Translations under genes and position numbers: made by a program
Notes under the pieces: model-generated
The model's input: the letters and a program-made list of their open reading frames with translations, nothing else
What the model was told of the DNA's origin: nothing
Databases searched by the model: none
Assembly (NCBI RefSeq): GCF_027942865.1
Contig: NC_134517.1
Span: forward strand, 19,288,009-19,352,008
Length of the DNA stretch: 64,000 nucleotides
Direction of reading: 5' to 3'
Source: Odontesthes bonariensis
Taxonomy: Eukaryota; Chordata; Actinopteri; Atheriniformes; Atherinopsidae
Shown here: piece by piece, positions 37,116 through 50,100 of the stretch
Position numbering within the stretch: the stretch's first letter is position 1
Layout of the letters: the number at the start of each line of letters is the position of its first letter

Positions 37116-37545
37116 TGTTGGAGCTATTTATTCCTTATCTTCATTACTTTGAATTTTGTTCAAATTTATTCTTGGGTTTCTTTGTATTTTGGGGGGTTAT
37201 TTTACAGAGTTTATTTGTAGGTTAATAATTGTTTGTTTTTTGTTTCTTTGTTTTAAGTTAGACAGGAAGAACTGTGGGTCCATTTCCTATAAATATAGGG
37301 ACTGGTATAGTACCAGGATGGATTGGGGTGGGGCCTATGGTTTTTTACCAGAGCAGGAGAAGCAGCAGAGGACAAAGAAAAGTTGTATCTGTATTATTTG
37401 CTTGCCAGCTGGAAAAATAAACTGTCAAAACGCAATCTTCAGGTATTGGACATTGGACTTCTTTTTTGCCTGCGTACGAAACCCAACCCCAGTTCAGTAG
37501 TGGCTTGTTATAGTATGTTTGGTTTGACAAACAATCGCCACTACA
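37116..37545 (+). repeat. 3' LTR of the BEL element
   Basis: 430 bases from TGTTGG to CTACA, preceded by the purine tract and followed by target duplication GTATA. It is the more complete of the two LTRs. Confidence 0.8.
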
Positions 37546-37550
37546 GTATA

Positions 37551-38363
37551 AAAACAACTTTTTCTAAAATCTTAGAAAGAAAGGGCAGATTGTAAACAGG
37601 TCTAAAATTTGACAACACTGAGGGGTCAAGATTAGGCTTTTTAAGAAGGGGCCTGACCACAGCATGTTTAAAGTCAGCTGGGACAGTTCCTAATATCACA
37701 CAGGAGTTAATAAAAACCAGGAGACTGGGCCCCACAGTATTAAAAACCACTTTCAAAACTTTGGCAGGGACAATATCCAATGGGCAGTTGGTAGGTTTCA
37801 GAGATTTCACTATGTCACAGAGAGAAGAGAGGGAAACCAGCTCAAACTGATCAAACGCAGCAGAATGAGGTGGGGCATCATGTAGATCCTTATTTCTACT
37901 CATAATAACATTACTGGTATCTTTTCTAACAGAATCTACTTTGTTAACAAAATAATGAAAAAAATTGAAAAGTGGCTATTGATACATCAATCACAGAAGA
38001 AGTGCATGGGTTAACCACAGCGTTAATTGTATCAAATAACACCTTGGGACAATGACTGCTGCTAGAAATAATATGAGAGAGATACTGAGATTTTGCTTCA
38101 CGTACGGCTCTCTGATAATCAGCGAGACAGTCCCTTAACGTTTCCATCATATGATATGGCAGGTTGTGTATGTTTTTCTGTCACTTTAGTAAAATACCAG
38201 GCAGAGAACAGTTAAAGTGCTTGTGGAACTTGGACAATGATGTACAAAACAGGGGAGATTTTCTTGGTTTTTTAAAATTCAGAATTGACAGTTTCTCAAG
38301 AGGTTTTGGTTTGAATCGATTCCTTTTTTTTTTTTTCACCTCTTCTGCAGCCTTTGAAAACAC
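37551..38363 (-). mobile_element. L2-like LINE, upstream part
   Basis: Minus-strand frames hold the segment before and at the start of the L2 reverse transcriptase (VRPLLKKPNLDPSVLSNFRP, PFLSKILEKVVF). The protein match resumes at 31985 on the other side of the BEL insertion, so the two parts are one element. The endonuclease domain is missing, so the insertion was 5'-truncated or decayed. Confidence 0.8.
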
Positions 38364-38998
38364 CCTTTCACAAGGTACCTAAGTCAGCATGAACAGAAGT
38401 CAATATGGGTCAATGTGGAAAAATTGTGATAGTGCATCTGTAATATTGTAATGACTTACCATGGCTGGATGAAGCTCCAGTTTCCTCCTTATTCTCATGA
38501 CATGGTAGTGCCTTAGCATGGATGAGGTGTTGTTATTGTACCCCATTTCTTGGAACACAATAAATGCCTGACCTGTGAATAAATTAAAAAACAGTTTAAA
38601 ATACAGTTATTTATAAGAAAACCTAAAGCATCTGAAATATGTTACATTGAGCTGACCTTATTAGGAGATATCAAATCAAAATGTTTCCACACGGGGGAAA
38701 TCCTCCTCTTCCGAGCTGACTCCATGCTCTTACCTATCATTCTCTCCTCAATCTCAAAACTATCCGTTTGTCACTTTACTCTCCTTCAAAAACCCACACT
38801 TTGAATGCAAACTGAGGGGTTTATATGCCAGTCAATACTCATGGCAAAATCTGAACCACTTTCCGAAGCAGTGACGTGGTACGGCCGGGTAGCGAGGATG
38901 TCATCATTTTCGGCTCCTCCCCTAAATAAAGCAAGTCTCGATATGCGCTTCGCGGAACCCCCCCCGTTTTAAGGGGTCTTAAGTCACAAGTATTAATA

Positions 38999-39078
38999 TG
39001 TATGTATATATATATACAGTATATATATATATATATATATATACTGTATATATATATATATATACTGTATACATATAT
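38999..39078. repeat. (AT)n microsatellite with TACTGTAT interruptions
   Basis: An AT tract that is self-complementary around ATACAGTAT/ATACTGTAT units, so it could form a cruciform. Confidence 0.9.
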
Positions 39079-39196
39079 CCCCTCTGCAGCTGACTTTATT
39101 GTTTTTATTTAATTAACCAAAGTAACCAAGCACCAGCACACCACAACAAATTCCTTGTATGTGTAAACCTACTTGGCAATAAAACTGTTTCTGATA

Positions 39197-39913
39197 ATAG
39201 CCGCATTCGGACTGTAGGAACCTTTGGCAGTTCCTATAACCTTTTAATCCACAGGGCCGTTTTCTCCCGCATTCGGACACACAGGAACTCGCGACCATCG
39301 TCCTCAGTTCCTATAACCATTTTAGTTCCTTCTCCGAGGCCAGGTCTTTTCTGGGTTCTATAGGAACACATCTGACGTAGGTGTTGGTGGTCAGTAGCTA
39401 CGCCCCATGTCATGCTGTCACGGTTGAAATATTTACTCATACCACACAGACACAACCGGCGGGTGTTTAATGAGTTAAACTTACATGTCGTCTCTTTTGT
39501 CTGCGGCGCTCTGCTCTCCTTTCTTCTTTCATGAAACGAAGAAGTATCGCCTGCGCTCGATCCTTCGTCTCCTGACTCTCTCTGTGTGCTCTTCCAGCCT
39601 CGATGTTAGACGCCTGATATGATCGTCCATGATTAATATCACCATCATACAGACCATGAACACGGTAGCCTCCCCGCTCTCCATATTAGCTTCTTTGTGG
39701 TGTTTTTTTCTTCTCTCCTTACTTTTCGTGGGTTTTGTTTTGTTTTGTTTTGTTTTGTTGTTGAGTGTGGCGCTAAAGTAACACGTCACTGTCGCAGACG
39801 GTTGCGCCGCATCAGTCCTGAACTGGTCCCGACTCATGTGTGAATGCGGACTGAAACAGTTCCGCTGGGAAAGGACAGTTATCAGAAAGGAATTCGAAGA
39901 GGAATGCGGCTAT
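39197..39913. mobile_element. TIR DNA element flanked by TA
   Basis: Ends ATAGCCGCATTC and GAATGCGGCTAT are exact inverted repeats and lie next to TA on both sides (39195-39196 and 39914-39915). The inside has GTTTT pentamers (about 39733-39760) and an Arg-rich minus-strand frame, but no transposase I can recognise. It is probably non-autonomous; the superfamily is uncertain. Confidence 0.6.
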
Positions 39914-39939
39914 TATAATACATAGCACTCCAAACTGCT

Positions 39940-41375
39940 CGAGCTAACTCTCTCTCCTCTGTCTTGATTCTCCTGGACCTGTCTGCAGCATTTGACACAG
40001 TGAACCACCACATCCTTCTCTCTACCCTGGAGGAAATGGGTGTCTCTGGCTCTGCACTCTCCATGTTGTCATCCTACCTGACAGATCGCTCCTACCAGGT
40101 AACACTGAGAAGGTCTGTGTCGAAGCCACGTAGGCTCACCACTGGGGTTCCGCAAGGTTCGGTCTTGGGTCCTCTTCCTTTCTGCCTCTACACATCATCT
40201 CTTGGTTCTATCATCCACTCCCATAACTTTTCCTACCACAGCTATGCAGATGACACCCAGCTGATTCTGTCTTTCCCCCTTCTGACACCCAAGTGGAGGC
40301 ATGCATTGCTGCGTGCCTGGCATACATCTATCCGGGGTGGATGTCGATGCGCCACCTTAAGCTCAACCTGGACAAGACAGAGCTGGTGTTTCTCCCGGGG
40401 AAGGGCTGCCCGTTCCGAGATCTGGCCATCACCATGGATGACTCCGTGGTGACGTCAACTCGGACTGCGAGGAATCTGGGTGTGACCCTGGACGACCAAC
40501 TGTCGTTCTCGGCAAACATCGCATCAGTGACCCGTTCCTGCCGATTCCTCCTCTACAACATCCGGAGGATTCGCTCCTTCCTCACCGACAAGGCAGCGCA
40601 GGTGCTCATCCAGGCTCTAGTCTATTTCCCGCCTGGACTACTGCAACTCCCTCCTTGCTGGCGCCCCGGCTTCTACCATCAGACCTCTGGAGCTGGTTCA
40701 GAAAGCTGCTGCTCGTCTGGTGTTCAACCTCCCCAAGTTCTCCCACACCACTCCCCTTCTCCGCTCTTTACACTGGCTCCCTGTAGCTGCTCGCATCCAG
40801 TTTAAGACACTGGTGCTGGCCTACAGGGCAGTGGAAGGAACAGCTCCTTCATACCTCCAGGCTATGGTCAAGCCCTACACCCCCGCCCGACCACATCGCT
40901 CTGCGGCCTCCAGGCGGCTGGCTGCCCCGTCACTCAGCGGTCCCTGCGCACCATCGACACGGCCACGGCTTTTCTCTGTTCTGGCACCCCAATGGTGGAA
41001 CGATCTCCCGACTGATGTCAGGACAGCTGAGTCGCTACCCATCTTTCGCCGCAGTCTGAAAACCCACCTCTTCAGGAAACACTAACCTGATCCGCCCTCT
41101 TAGGACATCACCTGTTTCGTCCTAGCTCCTTACGCACTTATCCGTTTCCTAAATTGTCTTTGTTTTCTAAATTGTCTTCCCATTTGTATAGGTACCTAAC
41201 TCACTGCACTTACTCTAGCACTAGTTATGCTCTTAGCTGTTTGGTTTTGGAAGGAAATGCACTTATGATTTCTTGTGACCTGAAGTTCTTTTGCCTACCG
41301 ATGTGGAACACACTTATTGTAAGTCGCTTTGGATAAAAGCGTCTGCAAAATGACCGTAATGTAATGTAAATGTGA
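39940..41375 (+). mobile_element. Rex1-like LINE, 5'-truncated
   Basis: Encodes reverse-transcriptase blocks [31 protein letters not shown] and YADDTQLI, then the thumb and the C-terminal LHWLPVAARIQFKTLVLAYR. Frameshifts occur near 40290 and 40640. The 3' end has GGATAAAAGCGTCTGCAAAA and AATGT-type repeats, typical of Rex1-like fish LINEs. It begins just after the TIR element. Confidence 0.8.
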
Positions 41376-41514
41376 TAGCAATACACCTTTTTATATTTGT
41401 GACATTTTTAATGCTTAAAAGTAATCTACTATAAACAAGTGGCATAATAAATGTACAAGAACTGCAGTTGCAACAGATAACTAGAGAATACATGTAATCA
41501 TTCACACCTCATAA

Positions 41515-42640
41515 CTGTTTGTGATCATTTACATAGAAATAATCTGTTTGAAGAGTTTCAGTCAGGATTCAGAGTGCATCATAGCACAGAAACAGCACTG
41601 GTGAAAGTTACCAATTATCTCCTCTTAGCCTCTGATAGCGGACTTGTGTCTGTGCTTGTCCTGTTGGATCTCAGTGCTGCATTTGATACGGTCGATCACA
41701 GTATCTTATTACAGAGACTTGAACATGTTGTTGGAATTAAAGGAACTGCATTAGGCTGGTTTAAGTCATATTTATCTGATAGATTTCAGTTTGTTTTTGT
41801 AAATGAAGAATCTTCCTCACACACCAGAGTAAGTCATGGAGTTCCTCAGGGTTCTGTGCTTGGACCAATTCTTTTCACTTTATACATGCTTCCATTAGGT
41901 AACATTATTAGACAGCATGGCATAAATTTCCATTGCTATGCTGATGATACTCAGCTGTACTTATCTATAAAACCAGATGAACCCAATAAGTTGGTCAGAC
42001 TACAAGCATGTCTTAAAGAAACAAAGACCTGAATGACTCAGAGCTGTCTGCTTCTAAATTCAGACAAAACTCAAATTGTTATCTTTGGACCTGAGCGCTC
42101 TAGGGAGAAATTGTCTAGCTTTATAGTTACTCTAGATGGTATTTTCTTGGCTTCTCGTACTACAGTGAGGAACCTTGGAGTTATGTTTGACCAGAATTTA
42201 TCATTTGACTCGCATATAAAACAGGTTTCTCGGACTGCCTTCTTTCATCTTCGTAATATTGTTAAAATCAGGAACATCTTGTCTCAGAGTGATGCAGAAA
42301 AACTAGTCCATGCATTTGTTACTTCAAGATTGGACTACTGTAATTCTTTATTATTGGGCTGTCCCACATATTCTCTGAAAAGCCTTCAGCTGAGCCAAAA
42401 TGCTGCAGCCAGAGTTCTGATGAGGACTAACAGGAGAGATCATATTTCTCCAGTTTTAGCTTCTCTTCATTGGCACCCTGTTAAATTCAGAATAGAATTT
42501 AAGATCTCATTATAAGATATTTTCCTAACAGAGCACTTTGCTCCCAAACTGCAGGTTTACTTGAGGTTCCCAGAGTTTCTAAAAGTAGAATGGGAGGCAT
42601 TCTACTCCATTGCTGCTTTTACAGCTGATGCTCGCCTATA
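41515..42640 (+). mobile_element. second L2-like LINE, truncated
   Basis: Begins inside the reverse transcriptase ([16 protein letters not shown]), with intact [16 protein letters not shown] and [10 protein letters not shown] boxes. A stop at 42030-42032 replaces a position that is usually Trp in this family. The frame then continues to LASLHWHPVKFRIEFK and ends near 42515. It is on the opposite strand to the copy at 30590-38363 and clearly diverged from it. Confidence 0.8.
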
Positions 42641-43780
42641 TTAACCAGTTTTCACATGACAGAAAACCAAGTCAATTAAACATGTCATTCCTCTAAAGGG
42701 CAATGTTTAAATAATAAATAATACAAGCTGTTGCATAATGCATAATTAATGTGGAAATATCATCCACTGTATTGCAAAGCTGATATCTTAAAGACTTTCC
42801 CCTGTCAGGAATCTTCTGTAATATGAATGATAACCACCAAACGTAAGTTTCAGGTATAAAAATATATTTAACAGAATATGCACACGTTAACATGGTATTA
42901 GATGCCATCAATAAACATGATTCAGAACCAACAAATCTGATTGCAAATCAGAACTTATACACAAATAGAAAGGTTGATGGTATAAACTCACGTATGCTGA
43001 CTTGAAGGATTGATTGATGATTGTTGCTTCTGCTTTTTAAAGGAAAAATGCAGAGGAACAGTCTTCACAGATCCACCTGAACCCCGTTACCCGAACCTCA
43101 GTCCGGTCCAGCCAGGTGGGTCAGAGAAGACGATCTGGCAGCACGAATCGCAACTGAAGCGTCGACTCCAGACGACACACACAATTTCATGATGGAATGA
43201 CATCCACTTTGATTTGAATACTTGTAAATCAGAAAATATGTAAATGAGGGACCACCTTCAAATAAATACAATTTCATTGCTTCAGTCGCTTCTAAACACG
43301 ATTCCCTGATAGACGTCTTTATGAGTCACTTGGACCTGACCGATCATATAAAACATGGATCGGAATTCAGAGTTCCGGATTATTGTGGAAGAGTAGAAGA
43401 CAGGGCTTCAGACTAACTTTGTACACTCATAGCACCGATGCTCTGAACTCGTAAAAACAAAAATCCGGAGCGCCACTAAAATAAACTTGAACATTTTCAT
43501 CCTTCCCTCCCATTTTGACTGCATTTATGAAAACTCGGTACAGACGCACAATCTAAAGACACTCTAAACCTTACAGAGAGGGAAGGATTAAGGAAAAAAA
43601 ACCAAAAAACTGTTTAATAGCGTTTTATCTTGAAAAAAAAGGAGAACAAATGATGGATCCCTTGATGTCATCCCCTCCTTTAAAATAAAACCGCAGTTTT
43701 GTTATTTAATCAAATTATCAAATCATTGCAAAACACTGATCAGAAGTGGAGTTAAAAGTAAAAAATACATATAAAAGCAT
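42641..43780. other. intergenic DNA, no gene seen
   Basis: AT-rich sequence between the LINE relic and the 3' UTR of morc3. Short open frames here lack recognisable domains or splice partners. Confidence 0.5.
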
Positions 43781-43786
43781 TTTATT
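43781..43786 (-). terminator. morc3: likely poly(A) signal of morc3
   Basis: AATAAA on the minus strand, about 390 bases beyond the stop codon at 44174. Other AT-rich signals further left are possible. Confidence 0.4.
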
Positions 43787-44173
43787 ACACGTCGATTCGA
43801 ATTGGTTCATTCATCAGTACCATTGACAATGAACTGCAGTGGAATGGGTGGCAGATCTCCCATCCCATTTGTCGTACTAAATGAGTCATTTCATCTCACT
43901 GAGCAGACCGATTAGCACATTCCATATTTACAGAAAACACAGCACGAAATACATGGAGTTGCTTTCCTTGAGGGAAAGGTCTGCGCAATTTTCAACAGTC
44001 CTCGTCGTCGACACAAGCACATCTCGTTCGTCCTGCTGTTGCAGTGGATACTTTAAAGAAAATAAATAATTAAAAAAAGACAAAAAAAAACAGGCGGGGG
44101 CATATTTCTAAGTTGCACCAGTGTGCAGAAGCAGCACTTAAATACAGGACTATGTGTTTCTATCAGTTAATTT

Positions 44174-47100
44174 CTAATTCATGGTAGACAGAACTTGCTC
44201 CAGGATCTCATCAATGACATCGGACTCATAATTCACTTGATCCAGCTCCAGTGCCGGCCAGTAGGGGATGAGGAGGCGCCCAACGTTGTGCCGGAGCTCG
44301 ATCAAACTATGAGACGGAATCATAGGAGGAAAAAAAAAAAAAAAACAGGTGAATTCAGATTTATCTTTCGAATTCTCTGCAAAAGTAACGCCAAACACTA
44401 AAAAAAGGAATTATTCACAGCAGTCCAACCTTCTGGATGTATCTGAGCTCGAGTGCGCCGACATTCCTGCCCCCTGTGGATGTGACTGATGAGAGGAATT
44501 GATGGTTCTGTGTTGAGATTCTACTTTCTCCATTTGCTGCTGCAAGCTCAGCCTGAGCCCTTCACACTGGGCCGCCAGGCTCGACTTTTCCTCTTCCAGA
44601 GCGTCCAGCTGATGATGAACCCACAGATGGGTTACAGACAGAAGAAGGGTGGGTGAGAAGTGAATCGATTAAATCAAAAATCAATAAGAAAATAAATGAA
44701 AAAAAAAAAAAAAAAAAGCAATCAAAACTGTCAGGTCAAAAACACATATGATGTTACACGTTTACGCGTCAAGTGTTAGATTTGTTGAGCACACCTTTTC
44801 CTCTCATTTCCCACACATGATGTTCCGAATAACATGCTTGAGACTTCTATTCGTTGGTACGGTCAAGATCAGGAGAGAGAGCAGATGCCGCTACAACTAA
44901 GATTGGCTTAAGTTTTTCTCATTACTTTGGATGTTTGTGTGACATATTTATAACCGATAAAAAGTCCTTTTTATACTTATTTTGACTGTGACCAACACAG
45001 CAACAGACAAAGCTTTGAAGCATTTAGGTTAGCCCTGCAGATTTGTCCGAAGCCCTGCACGGGCTTTTCTCATCACTCCGATAGGAACTGATTTGGTTCC
45101 TCATAACCAGTCTGGACCGGAAAGACACTTTCAACGTTCGAATTGGCACGTGAGTATTAAGTTAAAACAGACTTATAAACATACTGAGCTCAGATCAAAG
45201 CATGGACACTGACCTTTGAGCGCAGTTCATCTCTCTCCTTGGTTCTTTGATCCAGTTCTTGGACCACACAGCCAACTTGCAATGAAATCTCATCGATATC
45301 CTTTTCCTCATCTGCGGCATTACTGACACTGGTCTTGGTCTCAGCAGCTGCTATTAGAGTCTCTTTGTCCTTTATCAAATCATTGACTTTCTGTTTGGCC
45401 TTCTCAAACAGGCTCTTGTAGTCCTTCTCATGCACCGTTTCTTCTGTCTGGCAGGCTTGGTGCGACCACTCCTTCTTTACATTCATCTGAGATAGCTGCG
45501 GCAGTCTGTTCTGCATGTCCTGCAGCTGGGAGGTGAGTTTTTGGACCTGATCTTTAAAACGGTCTCTCTCCTGAGCAGTATCCTGCATGAGCTCCACGAG
45601 CTGGTCTTGCTGTTTCTGCACCTCGGTGATACTGGGGTACTGATTTGAAGAGGGATATGCATAAGAGGGTCCAGCGATTTCATCCCTCTCCATATCGGTC
45701 ACTCCATTCTGCGCGGCATGCTTCCCTTGATCCTCTCTGCGAATTTCTCCACCGCACTCTTGCTTAAACTCTCTGTGCTCGAGGCTGCGGATGTCCATGT
45801 CTGAGCTCCGCAGTGCAACACCATTACTAGATGCGCTCAACGGTGCACTCTGCTTCCCTTGACTTTTATTTTGATCCTCTTCTTGCTTCACTATGGATAC
45901 GTTTGTCTGGGTGGTGGTGGTGACCATCTCTGTGGGAGGGCTGGTTGCAACGGATGCGGACACTCCAGCGGTCGCCTCCGAGGTGACGTCCATCGCAGCA
46001 TCGTCGCTACACTCGAGCAGCACGGTGGGATGATTTTCTCTTTCACCTTTCTCCGTCTTCACAATATTAGGATTGAAGACCGGCTGTTTTGGCTTGGGGG
46101 TACTACCAGTCTCCAAGATGAGAAGGTCATCATCAGTATCGCTGTCGTCATTTGCAACAACCTTGACATCAACAGGCACGAATGGGGAACCCATATTTGC
46201 TGCCGAGGGTGTGTCAGAGAACCCCTCTCGTACGCCGTTTACTCTGGGTTTTTTCGGTGTACTGTGCGGAGGAACATGCTGTGCTCTTTTCCCCCTGCGG
46301 TGCGCAAACGACAGAGTCAGCTTGTCTCTTAGCATGAGAAAAAAATGATCTATTTAAGATCACAAAAGCACAATATCATACCTCTGCACGTCTGCTGACA
46401 ATGAGCGCACGTTACTAATAACTAGGAGTCCATTGTCACTGGAGGGGCTGCAGGCTATGGGAAAAAAAAAAAAAAAAAAAAAAAAGAGCAAAAACATTCA
46501 AATCTTTGGAGCATGTCTTTTTCTAAAGCACAAAGAAACACTTCCTCTTACCGGCTTGTGAGATGGCGGAGGACCCCAGCAGAGAGGATTCAGCCCGAGC
46601 GGCACCCCCATGCATGGACCTACTCCTTGGGGTGGTAGGTGTTGAAGTGGACTGGACAGAGAACAGAAACAGCACATTATTAATATTCCTAAACAACATC
46701 CAGTTCAAAGGGATTAATTAAATGATGATGTATCCTTACATAAAATCTAAAAAATATCAACATCAGCCATTAGCTACCAGCTTCCACTGGTTTAATTTAT
46801 AATTCAGTCTTGTATCAATGTCAGTGTTGCGCAATGTAACATTTCAGCACTGACATCATGATACGTGCATGTGCTATAGTTACACTGCAACTAAAGTAAG
46901 GCAAAACAATCAATTCATTTGAAAATAAACCAATTTTGCTACTTGGTACAAAAAAACCCCCAAAAAACATGCACATATGAACGCAGTGGACACATAAAAA
47001 AAAAAAATGTACATAACACAGGAGTGGTTGCCAGTTAGAGACACGCAGGCTCTGTGCACACAGCAAAACAATCAGAGAACAAAGAAAACACTGTATATGC

Positions 47101-50100
47101 AGCGTGGGGTCACCACAGCCTGATTTGCACTTTCCAGAAATGTTACAACAGATCTCTGTGATGCAGACCGCAACATCTGTGACTGCACGATTTGTAAAGT
47201 TGTAAATCAATACACCTTTATTTAAATGTGCAAAGATGTTGCTCGAGAGACCAGAATGTAATATGAATCTCCCTTTTTTTTAAATAATGAAAATGCAATG
47301 GCTTGTAGTCACATAGCTTTGCGTATTCACAAATGAAGTCAACAGATTCAGTGGTTGTGGACACACTGTATCATGCCAAATAAAAGAAGACAGTAGCTTA
47401 GCTCTAATGTGTGACTACGACCAGTCTTTTGATGCTCAGGTGCAGCCCTGCGTTTCTCAGCTAAAACAGATGACCAAGACATGTACATCTCTGCCTTCAT
47501 TTCTTCCAGAACTGCAAACAGTTACGGTTGAAAGAAGCAAAGCATGCAGCCGCTGTAAAACCCAACTGCCAGGCTTTTGACAAGAGCTGCAAAAAGTCAG
47601 CACATTACACCAAATAAAGAAAGGTTTTGAAGTTTTAACTGCTGGTTTTTCACTTGGAATGATCCCGTGTTATACTATTATTTCCTTAACTGTAATATCT
47701 TGCTTGGATGTGATCTACCTTACACTTTTTTGTGGGGCACTAATTTTGTTTAAAAAGCAAACAGTCTTAAAAGGATGTACTGTTTCATGCAGCTGCCGCA
47801 CCAGGCTTTCCTCCGTAGGCCTGAGAAACTCAACTCGTCTGGCCAGAGCAGAAAAATGCTGTTCCTGACGTAGATTGTTGACCGAGAAAAGAAAAAGAAA
47901 AAAAAAAGAGCAAAAAGCACTGTTATTGATATGTTAACGTTTATAGAATTACACTAAGGATGAAAATGTGAGACGATCTGAATACGATGCATTCCTACCT
48001 GCTGAATTTTCTGCTCTTCTTTCTTTCTGTCCTCTCTCTCCCTGTAACAAATAAAGCACCGAGGTTAAGGCTCACACCTGCGGCTGCGCACCTTATGTAT
48101 GTTTAAGTGACACGTTAATCTTCACGAGATATCTGCAACGTACTGTTGTTTATAGGTCTTTTGGTATGACTGTTCATCATCAGAGTCCTCGCGCTCCTCC
48201 TCTACCTTGCAGCTCCTGAAAGGGTAAATCAGACTCATCAGAACAGGAATTTAATACATTTGATTCTCATGAATCAATCGCTACAACCGCATGGCAAAAA
48301 CATTCGTCTTCGGGAGCATCGAGCTTGGTCAGAGCACCTTTTGGTAACAAGGCTGCATTTAGTGAGGGATGGTTGTGGTTTGGCCACACGACCATAAATG
48401 CCTGATCCGTTTGAGTGCTACATTGATGGTTGCCCTTCTGTAACGTCCTCCCATCTCCTCAATCGCTGAGCTACTGGCCCTTAATCCTCATTTTACTCGG
48501 TGTATTTGCTCTTTACTTGCGCTAAACAATGTCCAGTGAAATCAAATAGGTGATAGGACACTCAAGTCTAGGACTAGAAGCATCATGAAGACGTGTCTTG
48601 GCAAAGGGTCCATGTACTCAAGACATTTTCATTCTTTTTTTAAAATAAAAAAACAAGACACCTGCGATGTGGAGTGTTTCAAATGAAGGTTTTGCCAATA
48701 GCCACTAGTTGTCAACACCTCTTTTTCCATTCACATTTGTTTATTTCAATCCTTCCGGCACTGGTTTGGTTACCTGAACTGAGGATCTGGGTTCATGCGG
48801 CAGAACCATTTATCCGGCAGCTTGCTGATGTCAATCCCATCTGGGAGTTTGCGCCAGGACAAACAGTCATCACACTGCGCCCAGTTCTGATCCGGCCGCT
48901 TCCTGCGGAGTAAATTTGGTTAAACAAACACACTTAGAGAGCACACGTTGCCAGTCAATGCACATTATACTAACAAGGTGTCTTCCACTGGTATGGTGCT
49001 GGTTGGGTCCTCTTTGGTCTTCCTGTGGCGAATTTCTTTCCAGTACTCCTTCAGCTTTATTCCCAAATTGTTCATGGTTTTTCTGTTCAAAGAATCGAAG
49101 CGTGTCAGGAATCCAGAAAGATGAAGCAAACAACACAAATCTCATTCTTCATGAATAAAACTAGATTAATCCTTTGTGATCACAACTGAATGCACTTTAC
49201 CTGTACCTATCCGTCTCCATAAAACTCTGTTTGTTGTGGGTGGGATCCAGAAAGTTACACTCTATGACCCCGATGACTCCAACACCTTCATTGTTGGCCT
49301 GTTGAACGCAAAGATTCACCAGGTGACGACATTTAAAAAAAAAAAAAAAATGTCCTAAACAAACTCACCCAAACAGAGGGAACTCACCCTAAATTGGCAG
49401 CCCACGCGTTCGTACGCTTTGATGAGGCGATTCTTGTGATACATCATAATACCATACTGGTCTTTACTTTTGGTGTTATACCCAAAGGTTATGGGAATGG
49501 ATCTGTTCTGAAATGACAATTAAGAAAACCTCAAGATTGCACCCTCAGGAATGAAAAATGGAAAAGGTGCAAAAAGACCTTGAGAAATCAAGAATGTGAG
49601 AAGAAAGGATACCAGGAAATTGGGCTTGTAGTGGTCCTTTATGATGTAGGCCAGGCTCTTAGCAATTAGCTGAGATTTCACCTTCTGACCACGCACTACG
49701 ACCTGCATCCGAGGCTTCAGGTACAGAATACTACAATATACCTGCAACCATGAAAAATGCAGCTATGAGATTATTCATGTCATGCAGCCAAAGGACTCAA
49801 GGAACCAAGGAGGTTTAAGAGACTGAAACTTTGAACTTTGAAGCACACAAACAGAGAAAACAACCTCTAAAAACTACGATGAAACTATTTTTCCATCATG
49901 GAACCTTCAGACTCACAAGCTCAAATGCTTAGAAAGTAGGAATATGCAGAAATAAAAACACATTCCGAAGAACCTGCGTGGAGAAATAACAAGCTGCACG
50001 TTATTGCTCCTTACCCGGAGTGAGTTAAGGCTCTCAGGGGTGGAAGACGATGACTGAGTAGGATCAAGAGTCTCAGAGCGAATTCGGATATCGTAGCGGT

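Larger units (their letters stand above)
32014..37545 (+). mobile_element. degenerate, gag-less BEL/Pao LTR retrotransposon
   Basis: Two direct LTRs start with TGTTGG (32014 and 37116), and a purine-rich tract (AGGGGCCGGAG) precedes the 3' LTR. Target duplications GTATA flank it (32009-32013 and 37546-37550). The order is: protease region (about 32870-33445), reverse transcriptase (about 33730-34580, with intact YVDD), RNase H (about 34620-35120), integrase HHCC finger (about 35930-36080), integrase core and C-terminal part (36081-37015). Several stops and frameshifts break the polyprotein, for example near 34580, 35120, 36019 and 36080. No gag or envelope is seen. It is an inactive copy. Confidence 0.85.

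Noticed and set aside
43010-43192. A 60-residue plus-strand frame beside the morc3 3' end
   Set aside because: No domain, no splice sites and no similarity that I recognise.
45859-46348. A 157-residue plus-strand frame
   Set aside because: It is antisense to the 1114-bp morc3 exon, whose minus frame is supported by homology and splicing.
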